Assembly: GCA_031550615.1 (NCBI GenBank)
Contig: JAVBOL010000005.1
Span: 1 to 64,000, forward strand
Reading direction: 5' to 3'
From: JAVBOW01 sp031550615
Lineage (GTDB): Bacteria > Bacteroidota > Bacteroidia > Bacteroidales > Rikenellaceae
DNA: 64,000 nucleotides
The notes under the pieces are model-generated. The model was not told the DNA's origin, did no database searches, and saw only the letters and a list, made by a program, of their open reading frames with translations. Made by a program: the position numbers and the translations under genes. Within the stretch, counting starts at the first letter, position 1. Every line of letters begins with the position of its first letter. Shown here one piece after another: positions 1 to 8,697 of the stretch.

Positions 1-676
1 TGCGGGCGGTGTTCACCAGCGTAGCGCCTTTGGGCAGGGTCATCAGCAGGTCGTAGCCTATCGAGCCTTTGGTCTGGGCGGTGGCGGGGATGTGCAGCGA
101 GAGGTACTGGCTCTGCGAGTAGAGTTTCTCTATCGAATCGACAGGCTGCACTTCGTCTACCTCATAGACCGTGTTGTCGGTTATGAAGGGGTCATAGGCG
201 ATCACCTTCATGCCGAGTGCTTTACCGTAGCGCCCCACGATGCGTCCCACGTTGCCGTAGGCGTGTATGCCGAGGGTCTTGCCACTCAGTTCGGTGCCCG
301 TCCCGGGGGTGAAGCGGTTGCGCGCCATGAAGATCATGAAGCCTATTGCCAATTCGGCTACAGCGTTGGAGTTCTGGCCGGGGGTGTTCATAACCACGAT
401 GCCTTTGGCCGAGCATGCTGCCAAGTCGACGTTGTCGTAACCCGCTCCGGCGCGCACCACGATCTTGAGCCTGGGGGCTGCGGCGACCACTTCGGCGGTC
501 ACTTTGTCCGAGCGGATTATCAGCGCGTCGGCGTCGGCGACAGCTGAGAGCAGGTCGGCTTGCGAAGCGTATTTCTCGAGCAGGGCGATCTGGTAGCCCG
601 CGTCCTTTACTATTTTGGTTATTCCGTCGACCGCGGCCTTGGCGAAAGGTTTTTCGGTCGCAACGAGTATTTTCAT
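1..676 (-). CDS. serA: D-3-phosphoglycerate dehydrogenase, 3' end outside window
   Basis: Oxidises 3-phosphoglycerate to 3-phosphohydroxypyruvate, the first step of serine synthesis. Translating the minus strand from the ATG at 676 gives MKILVATEKPFAKAAVDG, then VVRAGAGYDNVD around residue 75, the substrate/NAD-dehydrogenase signature of the D-isomer 2-hydroxyacid dehydrogenase family, and a nucleotide-binding stretch LGIHAYGNVGRIVG near residue 140. About 225 codons are present; the catalytic His region lies beyond the window edge. It follows serC on the same strand after 92 bases, and serC makes the next enzyme of the pathway, so the two probably share a transcript. The function call rests on motif plus the serC neighbour. 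Confidence 0.93.
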   Translation of the reverse strand, partial: MKILVATEKPFAKAAVDGITKIVKDAGYQIALLEKYASQADLLSAVADADALIIRSDKVTAEVVAAAPRLKIVVRAGAGYDNVDLAACSAKGIVVMNTPGQNSNAVAELAIGFMIFMARNRFTPGTGTELSGKTLGIHAYGNVGRIVGRYGKALGMKVIAYDPFITDNTVYEVDEVQPVDSIEKLYSQSQYLSLHIPATAQTKGSIGYDLLMTLPKGATLVNTAR

Positions 677-768
677 CGGTTCGTCTATTAAAGAGTAAAA
701 TGTGACGGCCTTTTCGGCCTTGCGCTGCGCCGCCGGCGAATATGGATATGAAAGCGGCATGGCGTGGA

Positions 769-1845
769 TTATTTTGCGTGTGCGGCTTCGAATTCCTTCA
801 TGCAGTCCACCAACGCCTGTACGCTCTCTTTAGGGAGCGCGTTGTAGGTCGAGGCGCGGAAACCACCCACCAGGCGGTGACCCTTGATGCCAACCATGCC
901 CTTGCCTTTGGCGTAGTTGAAGAATTCGTCGGAGAGCTCTTCATAGCCCGGGGCCATCACGAAGCAGATGTTCATGCGCGAGCGGTCCTCTTTCTCGGCC
1001 GTGCCCACGAAGCACTTGTTGCGGTCGATCTCGTTGTAGAGCAGATCGGCCTTTTCGGCGTTGCGGCGGTCGATCTCCTTGACACCGCCGATGGATTTGA
1101 GCCATTTGAGCGTCTCCTTCATCACGAAGATGGGGAACACGGGAGGGGTGTTGAACATCGAACCATCCTTGATGTGGGTGCGGTAGTCGACCATCGTGGG
1201 GATGGTGCGCGACACTTTGCCCAGAACGTCTTCACGCACGATAACCACGGTCACGCCGGCGGGGCCCACGTTCTTCTGCGCGCCGGCATAGATCAGTGCG
1301 TATTTGGAAACGTCGACCGGGCGGCTCAGGATGTCGGACGACATGTCGGCCACCAGGTTTACGGGGCAGTCGAAATCGAAGTTGTACTCGGTGCCGTAAA
1401 TGGTGTTGTTGGTGGTGATGTGCAGGTAGTCCAGGTCGGCTGGGATCTGGAAACCCTTGGGTATGTAGTTGAAATTCTTGTCTTCGGATGAAGCCACTTT
1501 TACGACTTCGCCGTACTGTTTGGCCTCTTTGAGGGCTTTGCCGGCCCACACGCCGGTGTTGATGTAGCCGGCTTTCTTTTCGAGCAGGTTGCAGGGAACT
1601 TCAAAGAACTGCGTACTTGCACCGCCGCCGAGGAACAGCACCTTATAGCCTTCGGGAATGTTCATCAGTTCAGTGAAAAGGGCGACAGTCTCGTCCATCA
1701 CGGCTTCGAAATCCTTCGAACGGTGCGAGATTTCGAGTATCGAAAGTCCGGTACCTTCAAAATTAAAGATCGCTTTTGCTGCGCTTTCGATCGCCTCGCG
1801 CGGCAGGATCGACGGGCCGGCGCTGAAGTTGTGTTTTGTGCTCAT
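769..1845 (-). CDS. serC: Phosphoserine aminotransferase
   Basis: PLP enzyme that converts 3-phosphohydroxypyruvate and glutamate to phosphoserine; second step of serine synthesis, and the family can also serve PLP synthesis. The 358-residue protein starts MSTKHNFSAGPSILP, the standard SerC N-terminus with the NFSAGP signature, and has YAGAQKNVGPAGVTVV around residue 190, where the Lys is the PLP Schiff-base residue. The length is normal for the family. A -7 element (TAACTTTG read on the minus strand, 1888-1881) lies about 35 bases upstream of the start, so the serC-serA pair probably begins here. pdxB, which can supply the other SerC substrate, lies at 54020. Confidence 0.97.
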   Translation of the reverse strand: MSTKHNFSAGPSILPREAIESAAKAIFNFEGTGLSILEISHRSKDFEAVMDETVALFTELMNIPEGYKVLFLGGGASTQFFEVPCNLLEKKAGYINTGVWAGKALKEAKQYGEVVKVASSEDKNFNYIPKGFQIPADLDYLHITTNNTIYGTEYNFDFDCPVNLVADMSSDILSRPVDVSKYALIYAGAQKNVGPAGVTVVIVREDVLGKVSRTIPTMVDYRTHIKDGSMFNTPPVFPIFVMKETLKWLKSIGGVKEIDRRNAEKADLLYNEIDRNKCFVGTAEKEDRSRMNICFVMAPGYEELSDEFFNYAKGKGMVGIKGHRLVGGFRASTYNALPKESVQALVDCMKEFEAAHAK

Positions 1846-1880
1846 ACGTTTTCTCTCTTTCGAAATTATTTTAGACCCTA

Positions 1881-1888
1881 CAAAGTTA
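1881..1888 (-). promoter_or_regulatory. -7 element of the serC promoter
   Basis: Read on the minus strand this is TAACTTTG, matching the Bacteroidota -7 consensus TAnnTTTG, 36 bases before the serC ATG. No well-spaced -33 TTG is evident, so only half of the promoter is supported. Confidence 0.5.
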
Positions 1889-1949
1889 TTGTTTTTTTAC
1901 TAAAATATCCGCTCAAATGTGATGTTTTTAACAACATATTTATATCGTG

Positions 1950-1979
1950 TTGTATGCTTGGCAAAAATGGTTAATTTTG
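1950..1979 (+). promoter_or_regulatory. Promoter of the yicC-gmk-nadD-ddl run
   Basis: TTG at 1950-1952 and TAATTTTG at 1972-1979, separated by exactly 19 bases, match the Bacteroidota -33/-7 consensus. The -7 box ends 17 bases before the yicC ATG. This also argues against a yicC start further upstream at 1919. Confidence 0.75.
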
Positions 1980-1996
1980 CAGGAAATTCACATTAT

Positions 1997-2866
1997 ATGA
2001 TAAAATCTATGACGGGCTACGGCAAGGCCGAAGTCGAGATCAACGGCAAGCGAATCAGCGCCGAAGTCCGCTCACTGAACAGTAAACAGCTGGACCTGAA
2101 CCTGCGCATGCCCCAGGCGTGGCGCGCATGCGAGTACGAGGTGCGCCAGCGCATAGCGCGCGGAGCGCAGCGCGGCAAGGTCGATTTCTATATAACGGTC
2201 ACCAGCGACGCGACCGTCGGGACGTGCATCAATCCCGAACTTTTCCGGGCATATTACGACCAGCTCGCCTCTTTGGGCATGGACCTCAGCGGCGAGGTGG
2301 CGCGCGCCCTGGCGATGACCGCCGTGCTGCGCATGCCCGAGGTGGTTTCGTCGGACTCGGACGAGATACCAGAAAGCGAACAGCTGGCGCTGCTGCAGAC
2401 CGTGGAGAGCGCCATTGAGCAACTGGACGCCTTCCGCGCCCAGGAGGGCACGCAGCTCATGGCCGACATGCTCTCGCGCGTGGACCATATACGCGCGTTG
2501 AAGGATAGCGTGGGGCCCTACGAAAAACCGCGCGCCGAGCTCTACCGCAACCGCATCCGCGAGAATATCGCCTCGATGAACATCCCGGTGGACAGCAACC
2601 GCCTGGAGCAGGAGATGATCTTCTATATAGAGAAACTGGACATAACCGAGGAAAAGGTGCGTCTGGAAAACCATTGCAACTACTTCCGCGAGGTGGCGTC
2701 AACGGAGGAAAACGCGGGCCGCAAACTGGGTTTTATTGCACAGGAGATGGGCCGCGAGATCAACACCCTCGGCTCGAAGGCCAACGACGCCACCATACAG
2801 AAGATCGTGGTCGACATGAAGGACGAGCTGGAAAAGATCAAGGAGCAGATACTCAATATACTCTAA
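1997..2866 (+). CDS. yicC: YicC family stress-induced endoribonuclease
   Basis: YicC proteins are conserved, and the E. coli member is an endoribonuclease. I start the gene at MIKSMTGYGKAEVE, the conserved YicC N-terminus, which gives 289 residues, the usual length. An upstream in-frame start at 1919 lies before the promoter and is rejected. The C-terminus, EMGREINTLGSKANDATIQK and the following charged helix, is the DUF1732 domain. It heads a + strand run, with gmk starting 3 bases after its stop; the yicC-gmk pairing is widely conserved. Confidence 0.93.
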   Translation: MIKSMTGYGKAEVEINGKRISAEVRSLNSKQLDLNLRMPQAWRACEYEVRQRIARGAQRGKVDFYITVTSDATVGTCINPELFRAYYDQLASLGMDLSGEVARALAMTAVLRMPEVVSSDSDEIPESEQLALLQTVESAIEQLDAFRAQEGTQLMADMLSRVDHIRALKDSVGPYEKPRAELYRNRIRENIASMNIPVDSNRLEQEMIFYIEKLDITEEKVRLENHCNYFREVASTEENAGRKLGFIAQEMGREINTLGSKANDATIQKIVVDMKDELEKIKEQILNIL

Positions 2867-2869
2867 ACG

Positions 2870-3439
2870 ATGGCCGCAGACGGCAAACTGATAATCCTTT
2901 CCGCCCCCTCGGGCTCGGGCAAGACCACTATCGTGCGCGAGTTGCTGGGGCGATTCCCCGAATTGGAGTTTTCCATTTCGGCCACCAGCCGCGCCCCGCG
3001 CGGAGCGGAGCGCGACGGGGTCGACTATTACTTCCTCTCACCCGGGGAATTCGCCCGCCGTGTGGCCGCCGATGAGTTCGTCGAATGGGAGGAGGTCTAC
3101 GCCGGGACGTGCTACGGCACGCTGCGCACCGAACTCGACCGCATCTGGGGCAAGGGCCACACCATAGTCTTCGACGTGGACGTCAAGGGCGGCGTGGCGC
3201 TCAAAGAGAGGTTCGGCGCGCGTGCGCTATCCATTTTCATTATGCCTCCCTCGATCGGGGAGTTGCGCAACAGGCTCACCTCGCGCGGCACCGACTCGAC
3301 AGAAACCATCGACAGGCGCGTCGCGAAGGCCGAATACGAAATAGGCTTCAGTCCGCGCTTCGACAGCACGGTGGTCAACGACCGCCTCGAAGATGCCGTA
3401 GAGGAAGTTTCCGCCACTATCAGGGCTTTTATCCGATGA
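2870..3439 (+). CDS. gmk: Guanylate kinase
   Basis: Phosphorylates GMP to GDP with ATP in purine nucleotide metabolism. The P-loop APSGSGKTT sits at residues 12-20, followed by the GMP-binding stretch SATSRAPRGAERDGVDYYF, typical of guanylate kinases, and FDVDVKGG in the middle. At 189 residues it is of usual length. Its TGA overlaps the ATG of nadD (ATGA at 3436-3439), showing translational coupling in the operon. Confidence 0.97.
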   Translation: MAADGKLIILSAPSGSGKTTIVRELLGRFPELEFSISATSRAPRGAERDGVDYYFLSPGEFARRVAADEFVEWEEVYAGTCYGTLRTELDRIWGKGHTIVFDVDVKGGVALKERFGARALSIFIMPPSIGELRNRLTSRGTDSTETIDRRVAKAEYEIGFSPRFDSTVVNDRLEDAVEEVSATIRAFIR

Positions 3440-4200
3440 GCGATACCCTGTTATATTTTGGCTCTTTCAATCCCATACACCGGGGGCACCTCGACATAGC
3501 CCGTTATGCCGTCGCCAAAGGCTTGGGCGAGGTGTGGCTGGTGGTTTCGCCGCACAACCCCTTAAAGGAGGTTGACGGGCTGGCACCCGACGCCGACCGG
3601 CTGCGCATGGCCGAAATAGCCGTGACTAACGCCCATAACCATAAGATAAAAGTGTGCGACGCGGAGTTTTCGCTGCCGCGCCCCTCATATACCATCGACA
3701 CGCTCAGGGCGCTACAGTCGCAGCATCCCGACAGGCGTTTTGCGGTGCTCACCGGAAGCGACGTTTTCGAGCAGTTCGACCGCTGGAAGGAATATGAGGC
3801 GTTGCTGGACGGTTACACCTTTTATGTATATCCCCGCGAGGGCTCCCCGGTGGGGGAGTATGCCGCGCGCGTAAGGATGCTCGACGACGCTCCGGCGTTG
3901 GAGCTCTCCTCCACCCAAGTGCGCGAAAGGCTCTCCCGCGGCGAGGATTGCTCTGCGATGCTCGACGTTGGTGTGCTCGATTATATCCGCACACGCGGGC
4001 TCTGGAGCGCGGCGGCCAACGAGGGTGCTGACCATCTCGAACGCGGCAAGCAGCTGCTAAGGCAGACCCGCCACGGCGAAGCCCTCAATGAGCTCTCCGA
4101 GGCGCTCAGGCTCGACCCGGCGCTGGAGGAGGCGCGCGGGCTGATCGAAATGACACAACAGATACTGGAATTCAAAAACTTCGACCTTTACAATCCATGA
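3436..4200 (+). CDS. nadD: Nicotinate-nucleotide adenylyltransferase with C-terminal TPR-like tail
   Basis: Adenylates nicotinate mononucleotide to deamido-NAD in NAD synthesis. GSFNPIHRGH at residues 9-18 is the nucleotidyltransferase (T/H)xGH-type motif, and SSTQVR at 158-163 is the second ATP-binding motif. The catalytic domain ends near residue 191. Residues 192-254 form an extra helical tail (GKQLLRQTRHGEALNELSEA, then LRLDP) that looks like one tetratricopeptide repeat. Most NadD proteins stop near 190-210 residues. The start is fixed by the 4-base overlap with gmk, and the stop overlaps the ddl start by 4 bases. The enzyme call is firm; the role of the tail is unknown. Confidence 0.93.
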   Translation: MSDTLLYFGSFNPIHRGHLDIARYAVAKGLGEVWLVVSPHNPLKEVDGLAPDADRLRMAEIAVTNAHNHKIKVCDAEFSLPRPSYTIDTLRALQSQHPDRRFAVLTGSDVFEQFDRWKEYEALLDGYTFYVYPREGSPVGEYAARVRMLDDAPALELSSTQVRERLSRGEDCSAMLDVGVLDYIRTRGLWSAAANEGADHLERGKQLLRQTRHGEALNELSEALRLDPALEEARGLIEMTQQILEFKNFDLYNP

Positions 4201-5174
4201 AAATGAATATTGCCCTGATGTGCGGCGGCGACTCGTCCGAAAGGGAGGTGTCACTTAATAGCGGCGCTTCGATGTCCGCCCATATAGACCCCGAGCGCTA
4301 CGAAACCTACCTTATCGACCTGCAGGGTCGCGATTGGCGCTACACCGCCCCCGACGGCGAAGTGTGCCAGATCGACCGCAACGATTTCTCGATCACCGTG
4401 GCCGGTCGTAAGGTCATGCTCGAATATGCGCTTATACTGATACACGGCACGCCCGGCGAGGACGGCAAACTGCAGGGCTACCTCGATATGATGCGCATTC
4501 CCTATTCTTCGTGCGGCCTGACCACTTCCGCAGTTACGTTCGACAAGATCACCTGCAAGCGCTTCCTGGCCGGCCAGGGCATAGCGATGGCGCGCGAGGT
4601 GCTCGTGCGCAAGGGCGAAAGCGTCGATCCGCAGGCTATAGCCACGCTGTTGGGGCTACCGGTCTTCGTTAAGCCCAACGCCAGCGGAAGCAGTTTTGGG
4701 GTGACCAAGGTAAAGGATGCCGAAGGTATCCTGCCAGCCATAGATCACGCCCTGACGGAAAGCGACGTGGCGCTGATAGAGGAGTTCCTCGAAGGGCGCG
4801 AATTCGGCTGCGGGGTCATGGTCACGCGCGAACGCGAGATCACTCTGCCTGTTACCGAGATCATATCGAAAAAGGAGTTTTTCGACTACGAGGCCAAATA
4901 TACGCCCGGCATGTCGGACGAGATCACCCCGGCGGATATACCCGATGAGCTCTCCGCCGAGATGCAGCGTCTCGCCATTGTCGCGTACAGGGCGTGCAAC
5001 TGCCGCGGTGTGGTGCGCGTGGATTTTATCGTGCGCCGCGGCGTGCCCCACATGGTCGAGATAAACTCCGTGCCCGGCATGAGCTCGGGAAGCATCGTCC
5101 CCAAGCAGGTCGCCGCCGCAGGGATGACCATCAAGGAGTTTCTGACCCTTCTGATAGAAGACACGCGCCGATGA
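4197..5174 (+). CDS. ddl: D-alanine--D-alanine ligase
   Basis: ATP-grasp ligase that makes D-Ala-D-Ala for peptidoglycan precursors in the cytoplasm. The 325-residue protein has the N-terminal GGDSSEREVSLNSG motif, the ATP-grasp stretch FVKPNASGSSFGVTKV, and the metal/substrate signature EINSVPGMSSGSIVPKQ near the C-terminus. These are the diagnostic Ddl motifs. Its start overlaps the nadD stop and its stop overlaps the next start, both as ATGA. Confidence 0.96.
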   Translation: MKMNIALMCGGDSSEREVSLNSGASMSAHIDPERYETYLIDLQGRDWRYTAPDGEVCQIDRNDFSITVAGRKVMLEYALILIHGTPGEDGKLQGYLDMMRIPYSSCGLTTSAVTFDKITCKRFLAGQGIAMAREVLVRKGESVDPQAIATLLGLPVFVKPNASGSSFGVTKVKDAEGILPAIDHALTESDVALIEEFLEGREFGCGVMVTREREITLPVTEIISKKEFFDYEAKYTPGMSDEITPADIPDELSAEMQRLAIVAYRACNCRGVVRVDFIVRRGVPHMVEINSVPGMSSGSIVPKQVAAAGMTIKEFLTLLIEDTRR

Positions 5175-5737
5175 TCGAGATAGATGGACATATCGTCAGC
5201 GCCGAGATAGTGACAACCCGCTTTTGTTGCGACCTGGCGGCCTGTAAAGGCATCTGCTGCGTCGAGGGCAACGCTGGCGCGCCGCTCGAAGAGGATGAGG
5301 CGGCGGTTTTGGAGAGTGAATACGAGGCCTACCGCCCATATATGACCCCTGAAGGCGTTGCGGCTATCGAAAAGGACGGATTCGCCGTGCTGGACCAGGA
5401 TGGCGACCTGACCACCACGCTCGTCGGCGACGCCGAGTGCGCCTATTCCTTCCAGGAGGGCGGAGTGACGCTTTGCGCCATAGAAAAAGCGTGGAGGGAT
5501 GGCCGCACGGCGTTTCCCAAGCCCATATCGTGCCACCTTTATCCCATCAGGCTCGTGCATTTCTCGAACGGCACTGTCGGGTTGAATTACCACCGATGGA
5601 GCGTCTGCCGCCCTGCGTTGTCGTGCGGCGCGGAGCACGGCATACCGATGTACCGCGCATTGAAAGAGCCTATAACCAGGCGTTTCGGCCAGGAGTTCTA
5701 TAAGGCCCTTGAGGCCGCCGAGGATTATTTCAAATAA
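5171..5737 (+). CDS. DUF3109 family cysteine-rich protein
   Basis: 188 residues from the ATG at 5171, which overlaps the ddl stop. The N-terminus carries a dense cysteine cluster (C19, C20, C25, C29, C30 in RFCCDLAACKGICC), with further Cys in ECAYSF, TLCAIE, SCHLYPIR, SVCRPALSC. This pattern fits the DUF3109 family, common in Bacteroidota and resembling YkgJ-type Zn/Fe-S proteins. The likely role is metal or cluster binding, with no known reaction. The last 8 bases overlap the 3' end of truA on the opposite strand. Confidence 0.85.
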   Translation: MIEIDGHIVSAEIVTTRFCCDLAACKGICCVEGNAGAPLEEDEAAVLESEYEAYRPYMTPEGVAAIEKDGFAVLDQDGDLTTTLVGDAECAYSFQEGGVTLCAIEKAWRDGRTAFPKPISCHLYPIRLVHFSNGTVGLNYHRWSVCRPALSCGAEHGIPMYRALKEPITRRFGQEFYKALEAAEDYFK

Positions 5738-6473
5738 ATATCTCGTCCGGGTACGCGACATCCGTAAGGAATAACCCTTGCGCCGGGGCGGAGCCGCTCG
5801 CCAGCGAACGGTCGCGCGAGGCGAGTATTTCGCCGAACCTTTCCGGAGTGATCTTTCCGCGTCCCACATCGACCAGGGTGCCGGTTATCGAGCGCACCAT
5901 ATTCCTTAGGAAGCGATCTGCCGCGATGGTGTAGATGAGATCGCCGTTCACGCTGTCCCACTGAGATTTAACCACCGTGCACATGTCTGTTTTGTTGGCC
6001 GAGTGCAACTTGCTGAAAGCGGTGAATTCATGGCATCCCAAGAGCATCCGGGCCGCACTGTTCATTTTATCCATATCCAGGTCGACGTAGTACTGCCACG
6101 TGAGCTGGCGGCGGAAGGGGTCCTTATGTTGCAGCAGGTAATATTTATACTCGCGGCGCAGGGCGTCGAAACGCGCATGCGCCTGGTCCTTCACCCGGCG
6201 TAGGCCGTGTACGGCTATGTCCTCGGGCAGCACCGAATTAAGGTGGTAAAGGAAATCCGCCGAGTCCAGCTCGACCGCCGCATCGAAGTGGGCGGTGTAG
6301 TGCGAGGCGTGCACCCCGGTGTCGGTGCGCCCAGCGCCGACTATCCCGGTTTCAGTGCGCAGCAGGGTGGACAACGCACCCTCGAGCGCCTGTTGCACAG
6401 ATGGCGCGTCGGGCTGCCTTTGCCAGCCGTTATAGGCCGTGCCGCGGTATGAGAGGTCGAGAAAATAGCGCAT
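5730..6473 (-). CDS. truA: tRNA pseudouridine(38-40) synthase TruA
   Basis: Isomerises uridines 38-40 in the tRNA anticodon stem-loop. Starting at MRYFLDLSYRGTAYNGWQ gives 247 residues, the normal length; an upstream in-frame extension to 6518 has no family match. The catalytic Asp is D51 in GAGRTDTGVHA. It is transcribed toward the DUF3109 gene and overlaps its end by 8 bases, with no terminator between. Confidence 0.96.
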   Translation of the reverse strand: MRYFLDLSYRGTAYNGWQRQPDAPSVQQALEGALSTLLRTETGIVGAGRTDTGVHASHYTAHFDAAVELDSADFLYHLNSVLPEDIAVHGLRRVKDQAHARFDALRREYKYYLLQHKDPFRRQLTWQYYVDLDMDKMNSAARMLLGCHEFTAFSKLHSANKTDMCTVVKSQWDSVNGDLIYTIAADRFLRNMVRSITGTLVDVGRGKITPERFGEILASRDRSLASGSAPAQGLFLTDVAYPDEIFI

Positions 6474-6549
6474 GGTCGCAAAGGTAGCCATTTTTGCCCG
6501 GGCCAACCCATAATTCACAATTAATAATTCATAATTCCTTTGGAATTGC

Positions 6550-6557
6550 TATCTTTG
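6550..6557 (+). promoter_or_regulatory. -7 element upstream of dapB
   Basis: TATCTTTG matches the TAnnTTTG consensus 26 bases before the dapB ATG. The upstream spacer is AT-rich (repeats of AATTCA/AATAATTC) but lacks a clear TTG at the expected distance, so only the -7 box is supported. Confidence 0.5.
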
Positions 6558-6582
6558 TGAGAATAATTCCAGCGCAAAACAG

Positions 6583-7302
6583 ATGAAAGCCGCACTTATC
6601 GGATATGGCAAAATGGGACGCGAGATCGAAAGACTCCTCATCTCGCGAGGCCACGCCATCCAACTCATTATAGATATTGACAATACGGGCGATTTGACGC
6701 CGGAAAACCTGCGCGGGTGCGACGTGGCCATCGAGTTCTCGGCGCCCTCTGCGGCATTTTCCAACGTGTGCCGCTGCATCGAAGCGGGTATTCCCGTGGT
6801 ATGCGGCACCACGGCCTGGCTCGACCGTCTGGAGGAGGTTAAAGAGCTGTGCGCCAAAAATGACGGCGCGTTCTTCTACGCCAGCAATTACAGCATCGGG
6901 GTCAACCTCACTTTCCGCATCAACCGCATGCTCTCGCAGATGATGAACTCCTTCCCGGACTATGACGTGACGATAGAGGAGACCCATCACACCCAGAAAA
7001 AAGACGCCCCGAGCGGCACGGCTATCACCCTGGCCGAGGATATAGTGGCGTCCTTGGACCGTAAGCGCAAATGGGTGGGCGAACCCACGATCACGCCCGA
7101 CCACCTTGGGGTGACCTCGGTGCGCCGCAGCGTAGTGCCGGGCACCCACGTGGTGACATACGAGAGCGCCCACGACTATATAACGCTGACTCACTGCGCC
7201 AAATCGCGCGATGGATTCGTCGAGGGGGCAGTCGCCGCCGCCGAATTCCTGGCCGGCAAACGCGGCGTTTTCACAATGGACGACCTTTTAAAATTCGATT
7301 AA
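6583..7302 (+). CDS. dapB: 4-hydroxy-tetrahydrodipicolinate reductase
   Basis: NAD(P)H-dependent reduction in the diaminopimelate/lysine pathway, feeding peptidoglycan. The Rossmann motif GYGKMG is at residues 7-12; EETHHTQKKDAPSGTA near residues 132-147 supplies the catalytic His pair, Lys140 and the substrate-binding SGTA. At 239 residues it is the usual Bacteroidota length. lepB follows after 6 bases. Confidence 0.96.
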   Translation: MKAALIGYGKMGREIERLLISRGHAIQLIIDIDNTGDLTPENLRGCDVAIEFSAPSAAFSNVCRCIEAGIPVVCGTTAWLDRLEEVKELCAKNDGAFFYASNYSIGVNLTFRINRMLSQMMNSFPDYDVTIEETHHTQKKDAPSGTAITLAEDIVASLDRKRKWVGEPTITPDHLGVTSVRRSVVPGTHVVTYESAHDYITLTHCAKSRDGFVEGAVAAAEFLAGKRGVFTMDDLLKFD

Positions 7303-7308
7303 GCATAT

Positions 7309-8697
7309 ATGGGATTCATCAGAGATCTGTGGCGCAACAAGTGGGTCAAATTCCTGCTCGTTTCGCTCGTTTACATACTTTGGTTCGTCGTTTGGACGGG
7401 CAACATGTGGCTGCTGCTCGGGCTTGTGGCGATATACGACATGTATATTTCGCACATTTTCTACCGGCTTGTGTGGCAGCACCACAAACAATGCAAAAGG
7501 AGCAACCGCCAGTACAAGTACTGGATGGAGTGGATCGAGGCGATACTCTTCGCGACGGTGGCGGCCAGCCTTATACGCATTTTCTTTTTCGAGATGTACG
7601 TCATCCCCACGCCGTCGATGGAAAAGAGTCTGCTTGTGGGCGACTACCTGTGCGTGAGCAAGGTGGCCTATGGGCCCAAGATGCCCAACACGCCCGTTTC
7701 ATTTCCCTTCGTGCACAACTCGATGCCTTTTTCGACCGTCAAGAAGTCTTACAGCGAGTGCGTTAAGTGGAACTACCACCGCCTGAAAGGATTCGGTTCC
7801 GTCGAACGCGGCGACGCAGTGGTGTTCAATTTCCCGGCGGGCGACACGGTGCTGCTCGAAAACCAGCAGGTCACCTATTATGACGTGGTGCGCGAATATG
7901 AGCGCACATACGGCAGCGAGGGGCGTAAACGCCTTGCACAGGACTACACGGTCGTGGCGCGCCCGGTGGATAAACGCGAGAATTATATAAAACGCTGCGT
8001 GGGACTTCCGGGCGACACGCTGCATGTGATCGCATCTCAACTCTGGATCAACGGCGGCAAGCAGGATTTCATCCCGGCGATGCAGTACGTCTACTTCGTG
8101 CGCACCAACGGCACGCCGATCAGCAAGTCTGCATTCGAGAAAATGGGTATCAACTCCGAGGACGTGTCCTACAACCAGATGGAGCAGACGTACATAATGC
8201 CGCTCACCAGGGCCAACGCCGAGCGGATCGCCGCGATGGGCAATATAATCCAGGTGGTGCAGTATGTAGCCGACACGCCCTCGCAGAGCACTTTCCCGCA
8301 CGATCAGCGCTATCCGTGGAATGAGGATAACTTCGGGCCGGTATGGATCCCCGAGCGCGGGGCTACGGTGGCTTTGACCGCGGACAACCTGCCCCTGTAC
8401 CGCCGCATCATCGAGGTTTACGAGGGTAATTCGCTCGAAGAGCGTGACGGGGCGATATACATAAACGGCGAACAGGCCGACAGTTACACCTTTGAGATGA
8501 ATTATTACTTCATGATGGGCGACAACCGCCACAACTCGGCTGACTCGCGTTTCTGGGGCTTCGTACCCGAGGATCACGTGGTGGGTAAGGCGTCTTTCGT
8601 GTGGTTCTCGACAGATAAGGACCATTCGTGGTTCTCCTTCAAAAAGGTGCGCTGGAGCAGGTTGTTCCACGGCATTGAATCGTTACAGGAGAGATAA
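7309..8697 (+). CDS. lepB: Signal peptidase I
   Basis: Membrane serine protease that removes signal peptides from exported proteins. Hydrophobic segments at about residues 13-30, 33-50 and 78-95 anchor it. The catalytic Ser is S103 in IPTPSMEKSLLVGD, the Lys general base is K228 in NYIKRCVGLPGD, and MMGDNRHNSADSRFWG near the C-terminus is the conserved box E. The 462-residue length exceeds E. coli LepB (324) because of insertions between S103 and K228 and after K228; long LepB forms occur in Bacteroidota. Its TAA shares one base with the next ATG. Confidence 0.95.
   Translation: MGFIRDLWRNKWVKFLLVSLVYILWFVVWTGNMWLLLGLVAIYDMYISHIFYRLVWQHHKQCKRSNRQYKYWMEWIEAILFATVAASLIRIFFFEMYVIPTPSMEKSLLVGDYLCVSKVAYGPKMPNTPVSFPFVHNSMPFSTVKKSYSECVKWNYHRLKGFGSVERGDAVVFNFPAGDTVLLENQQVTYYDVVREYERTYGSEGRKRLAQDYTVVARPVDKRENYIKRCVGLPGDTLHVIASQLWINGGKQDFIPAMQYVYFVRTNGTPISKSAFEKMGINSEDVSYNQMEQTYIMPLTRANAERIAAMGNIIQVVQYVADTPSQSTFPHDQRYPWNEDNFGPVWIPERGATVALTADNLPLYRRIIEVYEGNSLEERDGAIYINGEQADSYTFEMNYYFMMGDNRHNSADSRFWGFVPEDHVVGKASFVWFSTDKDHSWFSFKKVRWSRLFHGIESLQER

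Noticed and set aside
742..1491. Long + strand ORF opposite serC
   Set aside because: Mirror frame of a high-GC real gene; composition is His/Val-rich with no family match, and serC is certain.
3085..3435. Upstream extension of the nadD frame
   Set aside because: It overlaps gmk entirely and is Arg/His-rich shadow sequence; the ATGA overlap at 3436 marks the real start.
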